Positions 7,828 through 17,106 of a DNA stretch of 29,117 nt are shown piece by piece. How positions within the stretch are numbered: position 1 is the first letter of the stretch; each line of letters starts with the position of its first letter. This DNA is from a virus. Below the pieces are notes generated by a model. The model saw only the letters and a program-made list of their open reading frames with translations, did no database searches and was not told the origin of the DNA. The position numbers were made by a program, and so were the translations under genes. The DNA lies in the IMG/VR virus record IMGVR_UViG_3300020418_000028, positions 1-29,117 of that record, one strand, 5' to 3'.

Positions 7828-9363
7828 ATGGCACTACTAACCGATCAATTTAGGATTTTTACCGCAGAGAAGTTCATCAAATCGCTTGAAGGTCCCGACA
7901 AGAACCAGAGCGATATAGCTGCTGGTGCGAATCGAGATCGCTTGTATGTTTTTATTGGACGACCTCAAGAGTGGGATAATGAAAATAACCCACCAACCCC
8001 TGTTGACTCTTTCCAAGAGTTCTCAGATAGTTATGACGATATGATCTCAATGAAGCGTGTTCTAGCGAATGACGCTGTACAGGTTATACGTCGTATCGAC
8101 TGGATTCCCCCAGAGCAAACCACTGGTGGATTGGGTTATGTGTACGATATGTATCGTCACGATTACTCATCCAGTAAGACTGCATCTTCTGGTGCTACTA
8201 AACTATATGATGCCGACTTCTACGTTGTTAACTCATCGTATCAGGCATACAAGTGCATTTACAATGGAACATCACCCTCAGACCCGAACGGTAAACCTTC
8301 TACGGTTGAACCTACAGGTACTTCGACTTCAATTATCACTACTGCTGATGGTTATCGTTGGAAGTATATGTTTACAATACCTGTTGGACAGGTTCTGAAA
8401 TTCTTCTCAGGCGATTATATGCCTGTATTACAAGACACTGCTGTACAATCTGACGCTGTAGGTGGAGAGATTGATACGGTGGTTATACAATCATCTGGTT
8501 CAGGTTACAACAATGGAACGTACGAAAATATCCCGATCAAGGGAGATGGCACGGGCGGTAGGATTAGTGTCGTGGTGGACGGTGGTCGCATTGTTAGTGC
8601 TACTGTAACCTCTGGAGGATCGAACTACTCCTTCGGTAAAGTTATCATTGATGAAATCAATGGTATTGGTGCAGGTACTGGTAGTGGTGGTGCTATTGAC
8701 GTTATCATCCCTCCTAAAGGTGGTCACGGATCTAATCCAGCTATTGAGTTGGGTGGATTCCGAGTGATGATTAACACGAAGTTCACCTACGATGAAGGAT
8801 CAGGTGACTTCCCAACTGATAATGATTACAGACGTATCGGTCTAGTTCTAAACCCATTGAAATATGGTACTGAAGAATTAGGTGATGCTATTACTTTATC
8901 AGCATCTAATGCTGTGATATTTTCTCCAGATTTCACAGGTTCATTCAACACGGATGAAATTATTACACAAACTCGTACTATTGGTGGTCAACAGGTGACT
9001 GCTAGAGGTAGAGTTGTTTCTTGGAACTCAACAACTAAAGTTTTGAAATACTATCAAAACAGAGTTGATGGTATCTTCCCAGAAATTTCTGGTAACAAAA
9101 CAGTATTTGATGGAGGTAATACTATTGTTGGTTCAGGTTCTGGTACTTCAGCCGACCCTGATATTAACTTCCCAATCATTCCTGGTGAAGCAACACGTGT
9201 TATTAATAACACTGAATATGATCTTGGTATGTCATTCACCTCTGGTTACGCCAAACCTGAAGTGAAAAAGGACTCTGGAAAAGTCATCTACATAGACAAT
9301 AGGAGAGCAATCTCTCGTGCTGGCGACCAAATTGAAGACATTAAGATCGTAGTAGAGTTTTAA
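7828..9363 (+). CDS. gp8: Baseplate wedge protein gp8
   Basis: gp8 is a structural subunit of the baseplate wedge. From memory of the T4 protein (334 residues), the N-terminus aligns: FRIFTAEKFIKSL...GPDKN...FIGRPQEW here against FRTEKMLNFYNSI...GPDKN...FGRSEPW in T4. ADGYRWKYMFTIP (173-185) matches the T4 GDGYVWEYLFEIP stretch. DYRRIGLVLNPL (333-344) matches the T4 FRQISIITNPL stretch. The C-terminal GKVIYIDNR...DQIEDIKIVVEF matches GEMIYMENR...DQTEEINILFTF. At 511 residues it is much longer than T4 gp8. The extra length lies mainly in two stretches, a Gly-rich solenoid piece (about 206-295) and a T-G-x-F repeat module (about 366-448). The start follows a late promoter and a good ribosome binding site. 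Confidence 0.93.
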   Translation: MALLTDQFRIFTAEKFIKSLEGPDKNQSDIAAGANRDRLYVFIGRPQEWDNENNPPTPVDSFQEFSDSYDDMISMKRVLANDAVQVIRRIDWIPPEQTTGGLGYVYDMYRHDYSSSKTASSGATKLYDADFYVVNSSYQAYKCIYNGTSPSDPNGKPSTVEPTGTSTSIITTADGYRWKYMFTIPVGQVLKFFSGDYMPVLQDTAVQSDAVGGEIDTVVIQSSGSGYNNGTYENIPIKGDGTGGRISVVVDGGRIVSATVTSGGSNYSFGKVIIDEINGIGAGTGSGGAIDVIIPPKGGHGSNPAIELGGFRVMINTKFTYDEGSGDFPTDNDYRRIGLVLNPLKYGTEELGDAITLSASNAVIFSPDFTGSFNTDEIITQTRTIGGQQVTARGRVVSWNSTTKVLKYYQNRVDGIFPEISGNKTVFDGGNTIVGSGSGTSADPDINFPIIPGEATRVINNTEYDLGMSFTSGYAKPEVKKDSGKVIYIDNRRAISRAGDQIEDIKIVVEF

Positions 9364-9367
9364 AACA

Positions 9368-12300
9368 ATGCCACAGAATACCAATCTGAACATATCGCCA
9401 TATTTTGACGATTTTAACGCGGCTAATAACTTTTATCGTGTGTTATTCCGTCCTGGATATCCTATCCAAGCGAGAGAACTAACAACGTTACAAAGTCTGA
9501 TGCAGAATCAGATTGAGTCGTTTGGTTCTCATATGTTCAAGGATGGCAGTATGGTCATTCCTGGTCAGATTGGTTATGACTTAGATGCAAAAGCAGTTAT
9601 ACTTCAAGGATCATTCTTAGGTGCAGACGTTGAGCAATATAGAACACAGTTAGATGGAAAGATTATCAGTGGTTTGACTACTGGTGTTAAAGCAAAAATT
9701 ATTTTTAGTATACCTGCATCAACATCCGAGAGAGGATATATTACATTATATGTTAAGTACTTGACTTCTGGTGGAGAAGATTCTACTGAAGGAAGTTTTG
9801 TTGATAATGAACAGTTGATTTGTGAGTCTGAAATAACTTATGGTAGTTCTTTGATTGAGATCGGAACTCCATTTGCACAGTTGTTACCTACTAACTCTAC
9901 TGCTGTAGGTTCTACTGCTACTATTTCTAATGGTGTATATTTCATTCGTGGATATTTTGTTGACGTTGTTGAACAAACTATCATCCTCGATCAGTATACA
10001 AACAGTCCTTCTTATAGGGTTGGTCTTGAGATCTTTGAATCTATCGTTACCCCTGAAGATGACCCATCACTAAACGATAATGCTACAGGTACTTCTAACT
10101 ACTCTGCTCCTGGCGGACATAGATTCCGTATCAGAACCAGTCTAGTTAAGAAGGTTATCGATGATGATACTGATAAAAACTTCATCGAACTTTTAAGAAT
10201 TAATAATTCTCAGATTGAGAGTTTTGTAGAGAGAAGTGCGTATAATGAATTAGCAAGAGAGATGGCTCGTCGTACATTTGATGAGTCTGGTGATTATACT
10301 GTAAGAGATTTTGATATTCGTGTAAGAGAACATCTTAATGATGGTATCAATGGTGGTGTATATTTGCCTGGTAAAGTATCACCTGATGGTGTAGCTGCTG
10401 CTTCTGATCACTTTGCAGTTGAGATCGGACCTGGCAAGGCATACGTCAGAGGATATGAATCAGAAACTTTAGTTCCAACATTTACTGATCTAAGGAAATC
10501 AAGAACTACTGTTGCATTACAGAACTCTATTATCCCATTTGAACTTGGCAACTTTATGCTAGGTAATAATGTAAAAGGTTCTCCTATTATTAATGGTAAT
10601 AATATTACTGAAAACTATCAGGTTATCGAGTTTAGAGATATTGCACCTGGTGGTGTTCTAACTGCATCTGGTAATTGTATTGGTTATGGACGTGTTGCTG
10701 CATTTGAATACCATACTGGTACGAGTGCTGTTGCAGCAAATACTATTTTTAAAGCATATGTTTTTGATTTACAACCACTAACTCTAATGAAGATGAGTGG
10801 TAACGTTACTGTTGCTCAAGGTCACGTTATTAGAGGTCGTAGTTCTAAAGCAAAAGCATTTGTAGAAGCAGATTATAACGGTGTAGATCTTATTAAGGTA
10901 TATCAAGTTTTCGGACAGTTTAGAGATGGAGAAGTTATTGAAAGAGATGGTGTAGAAATTGGTACTCTTACTGATGTTTATCAGTATGAAATTACTGATG
11001 CTAAAGGAATTATTGGTAAAGATCCAGATACTAATGCTATTAGATTTGCAATGGACTTCCTATTAGATCAGGAAACAATCGTTGCAGGTTCTAACTTCAA
11101 TATTAATGGTAATCCTTCTGGTACTCTTACAGGTACACAGTCTAACTTTACTTTAGACTTGAGACCTGGTGATATTCTAACTGTTAACGGTGTTGCTGAA
11201 CTACAGATAGATTTAATTTCTATTGTATCAACTAATATTGATAATCAGATTAGTAGTGCTACATCTGCTGCATATAGCAGTAACGCAACTCCTATTCCTA
11301 ATGGTGACTATGGATTTATTGTAAGACGTAGACCACAGATCTATGATAGTGAAACTGCTGATTTGATGATTGAGATGCCTAAGCCATCTATCAAATCAAT
11401 CGCTGACGAATCTGCTATTGTTGCAAGATCATTTGATGATATTACTGTTACTGGTGCTAATGACTTTACTATTTCATTACCAGCAGACGAACAGTTCCTT
11501 GCATATGATAAAGATCATTATCAATTAGTAGAATTGGCACCTACAGCAGGTACTCTGATTGATATTTCTTCTAGTCATTCATTCAACACAACTGGTACTC
11601 CTAGGACATCTTTAACTGTCACAGGTCTAACAGGTGTTAGTTCTTGTCGTATGATTACCTCAGTTTCTAAAAACCAAGCTGAGAAAAAATTAAAGAACGC
11701 TACTGAAATGGAAGTGATGAAGGTTGAGCGTACTGCCAACTCTTCTGACAATATTAGATATGGTTTAACTTATGGTTCTCTATATGGTACACGTATTGAA
11801 GACGAAGAGATCTCACTAGGATCTACAGACGTATATCATATTCACGCAATATATGAATCTAACGATGATAATGCTGCTGTGATTCCTCATATGACTTTCC
11901 AAGATGCAACTATCTTTAAGAAAGGTACTATCATTGAAGGTATAACATCTAAAGCAAAGGCAAGAGTTGTAAACTTTAACTCAGTGTCTTATGTTTGCCA
12001 CTTTGTATATGAGAACGATAATAGATTTAATCTTGGTGAAAGTGTAACAGGATTTGATGCAAACAATAATGTAATTACAGGTTTAGTTAATGACGCAGAT
12101 AATAGTATTAATAATGGTTCAAGAAATATTACTTCTAACTTCTATCTTGATCCTAACCAAAAAGGACATTTTTATGATGTAAGTAAGTTGCTTAGATATG
12201 CATCTGCTAGTGCACCTCTTCGTAAGTTGATGATCGTATTTAACAGATTCGTTCACGAAGCAACAGGTGACTACTTTGCTGCACAATCTTATGTTGGTAT

Positions 12301-15300
12301 TGATTATGCTGCTATTCCAAGTGTTTCATTCAATGGTGAAATTAGAGAACTTAGAGACGTTCTTGACTTTAGACCTGCTGTAACTCCAGTTCTATCTGGT
12401 TCAGGTACTGTTGGATCACCATACTATGTTAACTGTGCTAGTTTAGACTTTAAAGATAGAGGATTTTCTTCAGGTGGTGTTGCAAATAACGCCACGGTTA
12501 TTGATATTCCAAAACCAGAATCAGATTTCCGTTGTGACTATGATTACTATGTAAGTAGAATTGATAAGTTGTTCTTAACTGATCAACAAAAATTCAAACT
12601 TGTTTATGGTATTCCTGGTGAAGGAGATGATGTACCAGCTAACATTGATAATGCGATGTTACTTGCAACTCTTTATCACGAACCCTATGGATATAGTCCT
12701 AGGAACGTAAAAATTGTTAGAGAAAACAACAGACGATTTACTATGCGTGATATCGGTCTGATTGAAAGACGTGTTGATAATTTAGAATATTATACTGCAC
12801 TAAGTTTACTTGAACTAGAAACATCATCTATGTCTGTTAAAGACTCTGATGGTTTTGATAAGTTTAAGAATGGATTCCTTGTGGATGATTTCACATCCTT
12901 TGATTCAGCAGCAACACTACACGAAGACTTTGCTTGTGCTGTTGACTTTGCTGGTGGTCAATTACGTCCATCACATTACACAACTAACGTACCACTAGAA
13001 TATAATGCTTCAGGATCTTCAGGAGTCACTGCCCACGAAACTGGAACACTAACACTTCCATATGAAGAGATCACATTCATTGTTCAACCATATGCATCAC
13101 GTGTTGAAAATGTTAACCCATTCAACGTTTTCGCGTACATAGGGCGTTTAGATTTATTCCCATCTTCTGATGACTGGGTAGATACACGTCGTGCACCTGA
13201 TGAAGTTGTAAACTTAGAAGGTGATTTTACTGCACAGGTTCAACGTTTTGGTGGTGATACCAATACAGGTTTCGTTCCAACACAATGGAACTCTTGGAGA
13301 ACTAACTGGTCTTCAAGTTCTAATAGATCTGATACTCAGACTATGAGAAGAGGTTCTTGGCCATTCATTAGAAGGATTACAACTAATACTACAACTACAA
13401 CCAGATCACAAACACGTTCTGGTATTAGAACTACTATCACACCAAGAATTGATAGACAATCTCTAGGTGATAAGGTAATTGAAAGGACAGTAGTTCCATT
13501 TATTAGATCAAGAAATATTGCATTTAAGATTCAGCGTCTTAAGCCTAATACAAGATTCTATGCCTTTATTGATAACGTAGATGTAAATTATTACACTACT
13601 CCAAGATTAATCGAAGTTATTAAGAACCCAACTGATGATACTCGTACTAATAACACTCCATTTGTTAATGGTGAAACTGTTATTGGTCAAACATCTGGTT
13701 GTAGATTGAAAATCGTAAGTCCAGAGACAGGATTTGATGATGGTTTAAGTCCCTATGATGGATCTGAACTACCAACATCTTACGCATCTACTACACCTCT
13801 TCTTAACATTGATACTAGAACGATGTCTGAAACCGTTTCAGGTGCGTTCCTAGGTAACCCATTAGAGACTGAAATACTTGTTGGACAATCTTCAGGTGCT
13901 CGTGCTGTTGTTAAAACAAAACGTTTAGTTGCAAACACTAACGGTGATATGGAAGGTATTATGTGGATACCTAATCCTGGTGTACAAACTAATCCAAGAT
14001 TTGCTACAGGTACACGTGTTATTAGATTAACTACATCTGCTAATGACTCTAGGATTCCTGGTCAAGTTGATTCTGCTGCAAATGCTAACTACGTTGCGTC
14101 AGGTGTTATTGAAACTAAGCAACAAACAATTCTTGCTGTTAGAAATGCTGACATCGTAAGAGATACAGTTCTTAGTGATCGTGTTGTTAATGACACAAGT
14201 ACATCAACCAGAGACACAGGTTGGTACGACCCTCTTGCTCAGTCCTTCTTGGTTGAGTCTAAGGGTGGTGCATTTATCTCTAGTGCTGAACTATACTTCA
14301 ATACAAAGGATGCAAGAATCCCTGTATCAGTACAGATCAGAGAGATGGCAAATGGTTATCCAACTACTAAGGTTCTTGCTTTCTCTGACGTTACTCTTCT
14401 ACCTTCACAGATTAATCTATCTGAAAATGGTACAGTTTCTACAAGATTTACATTCCCATCACCTGTATATGTTACAGAGAACAGAGAATATTGTTTAGTT
14501 GTTCTTTCTGACTCTAACGAATACAAACTCTGGATCTCCAGAATGGGTGAGGATGATGTTACTAATGATAGAACGATCTCTGAACAGCCTTATGCAGGTG
14601 TTCTATTCAAATCACAGAACGCATCTACTTGGACTGCTGACCAGTACGAAGACCTTAAGTTTATCTTATATAAAGCGAAGTTTAGTACTTCTGGTTCTGG
14701 TACTGCTATATTCAATAACGCTGAACTTGCTATAGGTAACAGTGGTATTGCTGAGTTACGTTCTAATCCAATCAAGACTCTAAAACCAGAGATTAAGATT
14801 ATTCTTTCTGATCACCAAGCAAACTTTACTATTGGTGCTGAGATTACACAGACAGATACATCTCCTGTACCTTCAGCTATTGTTAGATCTGTTGTACAAG
14901 GTATACAAGGATCATCTAACGCATATATTATTGTTGATGATGTTAATGGAACATTCAGAGAAGGTGTACAGTCTGGTGCTAATTACATCTATAGATTAGT
15001 ATCTTCAAGATCACTTGCTGATATTACATTAACTGGTGTTACAGGTACATTCCAAGCTGATGTTGCAATCACAAATGGTACTGGTGCATCTGGTATGGTT
15101 ACTGCTTGGAATTCTGGTACTGGTGTTCTTTCAGTTAAATCTATCACAGGTACATTTGCAGACGCAGACGCAGTTCAGCAAGAGGTGGGTGGATCTACAA
15201 CTGGATCTGGTACTATCGGATCTAGTGGTGTATCTCTAAGTGGAGATGATATTAATGATTATCCAGCTGCTCCTATCTCATACTTCAACCAAGCAACTGA

Positions 15301-16582
15301 AGTTGAGATTCTACACGCTAACCACTGTATGCACGATGCAGGTAATAATGTAAATATCGAGGGTGTGATCTCAGAGGTTGCTCCTACAATTATTGACTCT
15401 GCATATCATACAAATGGTATCACCGCGTCTGATGGTGTTTCAGGTACTTTCTCATTACACGTTAATGATGCATCTGCATTCCATACAACTATCAATGGAT
15501 CTGGTGTAGGTACAAGTAATCCTGGTTACATTATCATCCGTGATCCTGAAGTTGGACAAAGACATTTTGAGATTATCGAATACAGTAATATATCAGACGA
15601 TGGTAAGATCATCACACTACCTTCTGGATCTCGTGGTAAGGCAGGTACTGCTGCTCTGATACATAGTTCTCTAAGTATCATTGAGTGTTATAACATCGAT
15701 GGTATTCCTCTAACAGAAATCAATAAGCTTCACACTGCTATTGGTTCACCTACTTTGGATTCTTATAAGGTCGCAGTTACATCTGTGTCTACTAATGGTA
15801 TTCAAAATGGTGGTCACAATGTTACTGCCACACAGAACGTTCAATTTGAACAGTTCTATCCACAGTTACAGACTACTGTGTATCCAGAAACAGAAATCAT
15901 TCCTAGATTGAATGTTGTTTCTGCTACTTCCATTAAGAATGGAAACAATACAGACGAAGCATCGTTTATTAATGATGGTGTTTATCTCGACTGTATTGCT
16001 AATGAGGATAACTACCTCACCTTCCCTAAATTGATATGTTCTAAAGTAAATGAAGATGCTAAGTTAAGTGGTTCTAAATCCTTAACAATGCAACTATTAC
16101 TTAACACAGGTAATGAGAACTTATCACCTGTTGTTGATACTGATCGTTGTTCTTTGATTACTACTTCTAATAGAGTCAACGAATTAGCACAGGTAGATTC
16201 TGATGCTGAGAAAAGAACAGGTGATAAGAATGATGCAGTATACATTACTAAGGTAATGAATCTATTGCAACCTGCAAATACTCTTAAAGTACAGTTTGAA
16301 GCGTGGAGACACCCTGATACTGAAATCTATGTTATGTACAGAATTCAACCAGTCGGATCTTCGATTGCGTTTGATGAAATTGGATATACATACTTTAATG
16401 GGAATGGTAAAGAAGACAAAACAGTTCAGAAATCTGAAGCATACTTGCTCAGAGACCTTGAATACACATACAACGGTCCTGAATTCATTTCAGCTCAGGT
16501 AAAAATTATTATGACTTCGAAAAACCAAGCATACGTTCCTATGATTAAGAACCTTCGCTGCTTATCGTTAAGTGACCTCTAA
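9368..16582 (+). CDS. Giant DUF4815-type baseplate/tail fibre protein
   Basis: At 2404 residues this is the longest gene here. The N-terminus (NTNLNISPYFDDF...FYRVLFRPGYPIQARELTTLQ...QNQIESFG) is the hallmark of DUF4815-type phage structural proteins. Around residues 1301-1410 lies a conserved W-x2-W and PFIRSRNIAF...LKPNTRFYAF block. Around 1617-1700 is a DPLAQSFLV...FISSAELYF...IPVSVQIRE domain, which I recall from the distal part of myovirus fibre proteins. Several GE-x-I-x-G-x-(T/S)SGA modules are scattered along it (near 10822, 11926, 13659, 13852 and 15048). The C-terminal 140 residues form a compact domain (VYITKVMNLLQPANTLKVQFEAWRHPD begins near residue 2275). It follows gp8 by 4 bases, so it should belong to the baseplate rim or a fibre. 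Equivalence to T4 gp7, gp9 or gp10 is not shown. Confidence 0.85.
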   Translation: MPQNTNLNISPYFDDFNAANNFYRVLFRPGYPIQARELTTLQSLMQNQIESFGSHMFKDGSMVIPGQIGYDLDAKAVILQGSFLGADVEQYRTQLDGKIISGLTTGVKAKIIFSIPASTSERGYITLYVKYLTSGGEDSTEGSFVDNEQLICESEITYGSSLIEIGTPFAQLLPTNSTAVGSTATISNGVYFIRGYFVDVVEQTIILDQYTNSPSYRVGLEIFESIVTPEDDPSLNDNATGTSNYSAPGGHRFRIRTSLVKKVIDDDTDKNFIELLRINNSQIESFVERSAYNELAREMARRTFDESGDYTVRDFDIRVREHLNDGINGGVYLPGKVSPDGVAAASDHFAVEIGPGKAYVRGYESETLVPTFTDLRKSRTTVALQNSIIPFELGNFMLGNNVKGSPIINGNNITENYQVIEFRDIAPGGVLTASGNCIGYGRVAAFEYHTGTSAVAANTIFKAYVFDLQPLTLMKMSGNVTVAQGHVIRGRSSKAKAFVEADYNGVDLIKVYQVFGQFRDGEVIERDGVEIGTLTDVYQYEITDAKGIIGKDPDTNAIRFAMDFLLDQETIVAGSNFNINGNPSGTLTGTQSNFTLDLRPGDILTVNGVAELQIDLISIVSTNIDNQISSATSAAYSSNATPIPNGDYGFIVRRRPQIYDSETADLMIEMPKPSIKSIADESAIVARSFDDITVTGANDFTISLPADEQFLAYDKDHYQLVELAPTAGTLIDISSSHSFNTTGTPRTSLTVTGLTGVSSCRMITSVSKNQAEKKLKNATEMEVMKVERTANSSDNIRYGLTYGSLYGTRIEDEEISLGSTDVYHIHAIYESNDDNAAVIPHMTFQDATIFKKGTIIEGITSKAKARVVNFNSVSYVCHFVYENDNRFNLGESVTGFDANNNVITGLVNDADNSINNGSRNITSNFYLDPNQKGHFYDVSKLLRYASASAPLRKLMIVFNRFVHEATGDYFAAQSYVGIDYAAIPSVSFNGEIRELRDVLDFRPAVTPVLSGSGTVGSPYYVNCASLDFKDRGFSSGGVANNATVIDIPKPESDFRCDYDYYVSRIDKLFLTDQQKFKLVYGIPGEGDDVPANIDNAMLLATLYHEPYGYSPRNVKIVRENNRRFTMRDIGLIERRVDNLEYYTALSLLELETSSMSVKDSDGFDKFKNGFLVDDFTSFDSAATLHEDFACAVDFAGGQLRPSHYTTNVPLEYNASGSSGVTAHETGTLTLPYEEITFIVQPYASRVENVNPFNVFAYIGRLDLFPSSDDWVDTRRAPDEVVNLEGDFTAQVQRFGGDTNTGFVPTQWNSWRTNWSSSSNRSDTQTMRRGSWPFIRRITTNTTTTTRSQTRSGIRTTITPRIDRQSLGDKVIERTVVPFIRSRNIAFKIQRLKPNTRFYAFIDNVDVNYYTTPRLIEVIKNPTDDTRTNNTPFVNGETVIGQTSGCRLKIVSPETGFDDGLSPYDGSELPTSYASTTPLLNIDTRTMSETVSGAFLGNPLETEILVGQSSGARAVVKTKRLVANTNGDMEGIMWIPNPGVQTNPRFATGTRVIRLTTSANDSRIPGQVDSAANANYVASGVIETKQQTILAVRNADIVRDTVLSDRVVNDTSTSTRDTGWYDPLAQSFLVESKGGAFISSAELYFNTKDARIPVSVQIREMANGYPTTKVLAFSDVTLLPSQINLSENGTVSTRFTFPSPVYVTENREYCLVVLSDSNEYKLWISRMGEDDVTNDRTISEQPYAGVLFKSQNASTWTADQYEDLKFILYKAKFSTSGSGTAIFNNAELAIGNSGIAELRSNPIKTLKPEIKIILSDHQANFTIGAEITQTDTSPVPSAIVRSVVQGIQGSSNAYIIVDDVNGTFREGVQSGANYIYRLVSSRSLADITLTGVTGTFQADVAITNGTGASGMVTAWNSGTGVLSVKSITGTFADADAVQQEVGGSTTGSGTIGSSGVSLSGDDINDYPAAPISYFNQATEVEILHANHCMHDAGNNVNIEGVISEVAPTIIDSAYHTNGITASDGVSGTFSLHVNDASAFHTTINGSGVGTSNPGYIIIRDPEVGQRHFEIIEYSNISDDGKIITLPSGSRGKAGTAALIHSSLSIIECYNIDGIPLTEINKLHTAIGSPTLDSYKVAVTSVSTNGIQNGGHNVTATQNVQFEQFYPQLQTTVYPETEIIPRLNVVSATSIKNGNNTDEASFINDGVYLDCIANEDNYLTFPKLICSKVNEDAKLSGSKSLTMQLLLNTGNENLSPVVDTDRCSLITTSNRVNELAQVDSDAEKRTGDKNDAVYITKVMNLLQPANTLKVQFEAWRHPDTEIYVMYRIQPVGSSIAFDEIGYTYFNGNGKEDKTVQKSEAYLLRDLEYTYNGPEFISAQVKIIMTSKNQAYVPMIKNLRCLSLSDL

Positions 16583-16805
16583 TAAAAAGAAGTACCTCTA
16601 CGTAGAGGGAAAACCCAATCTAGTTCGAGATACCACTTCTGGTGCTATACTAAATACAAAAGCAACCCCTCCTGGCACTGCTGCTAAAGCAAGACGTGCT
16701 AAGGATGACAAGATGGAATCTATGCAAAACGAGCTAGATGTGCTAAAATCAGAACTATCTGACATTAAATCATTACTTATTAAATCATTGGAGCTGAACA
16801 AATGA
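16572..16805 (+). CDS. Small conserved phage protein (YVEGKP type)
   Basis: This is a 77-residue protein that starts with GTG, 11 bases inside the end of the giant upstream gene. The N-terminus, KKKYLYVEGKPNLVRDT-x-SGAI-x-NT, is a type I recall in small proteins of T4-like marine phages. It argues for the GTG start, because the first in-frame ATG (at 16713) would remove it. The C-terminal half (about 45-77) is a charged heptad-like helix, MQNELDVLKSELSDIKSLLI, probably a coiled coil. It overlaps the next start by four bases (ATGA). It may be an assembly or structural helper; no function is known to me. Confidence 0.75.
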   Translation: MTSNKKKYLYVEGKPNLVRDTTSGAILNTKATPPGTAAKARRAKDDKMESMQNELDVLKSELSDIKSLLIKSLELNK

Positions 16806-17014
16806 CTGCTGACAAATCTGAAACTGTTGATCAGGAAAAACTACTTTCTGACTTTAAAACTCGTTATCAAAACTTGATTGGAGAGAACCAAAAACTCGCT
16901 GGTCAAATCAAACAAAACGAAACTCAAGCACTAAAACTGCAAGGAGCAATCGAAACGCTAGAATATATTTTACAACCTGGAGAAGAAGTAGACGAGGTTT
17001 CAACCGCAGAATAA
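16802..17014 (+). CDS. Small coiled-coil phage protein
   Basis: This 70-residue acidic protein is predicted to be mostly helical. The stretch from DQEKLLSDFKTRYQNLIGEN through KLQGAIETLEYIL shows hydrophobic heptad spacing, so it is probably a coiled coil. The ATGA overlap with the upstream gene suggests coupled translation and perhaps an interaction between the two short helical products. It is the last gene before an intrinsic terminator. I do not recognise a function. Confidence 0.75.
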   Translation: MTADKSETVDQEKLLSDFKTRYQNLIGENQKLAGQIKQNETQALKLQGAIETLEYILQPGEEVDEVSTAE

Positions 17015-17016
17015 GC

Positions 17017-17041
17017 AAAGAGACCGCAAGGTCTCTTTTTT
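17017..17041 (+). terminator. Intrinsic (Rho-independent) terminator
   Basis: A 9-base-pair stem (AAAGAGACC with GGTCTCTTT) closes on a GCAA tetraloop of the GNRA type and runs into six T residues. It starts two bases after the stop of the coiled-coil gene and separates the gp8 transcription unit from the tail fibre unit. Confidence 0.93.
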
Positions 17042-17046
17042 ACGGT

Positions 17047-17054
17047 TATAAATA
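17047..17054 (+). promoter_or_regulatory. T4-type late promoter, TATAAATA
   Basis: An exact T4 late promoter consensus sits five bases after the terminator T-run. It should drive the long tail fibre gene at 17107. Its distance to the ATG (52 bases) is about twice that of the other late promoters here. Confidence 0.85.
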
Positions 17055-17071
17055 TCTCCAGTAGGCATTTC

Positions 17072-17089
17072 GTTTTCGTGCACGGAAAC
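17072..17089 (+). promoter_or_regulatory. Leader hairpin upstream of tail fibre gene
   Basis: A near-perfect palindrome is centred on GTGCAC. In RNA it gives a seven-pair stem, GUUUUCG with CGGAAAC including one G-U pair, and a UGCA loop. It lies between the late promoter and the start codon and has no T-run, so it is not a terminator. A role in mRNA stability or translation is an inference. Confidence 0.45.
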
Positions 17090-17106
17090 CATTAGAGATT
17101 TAACCA

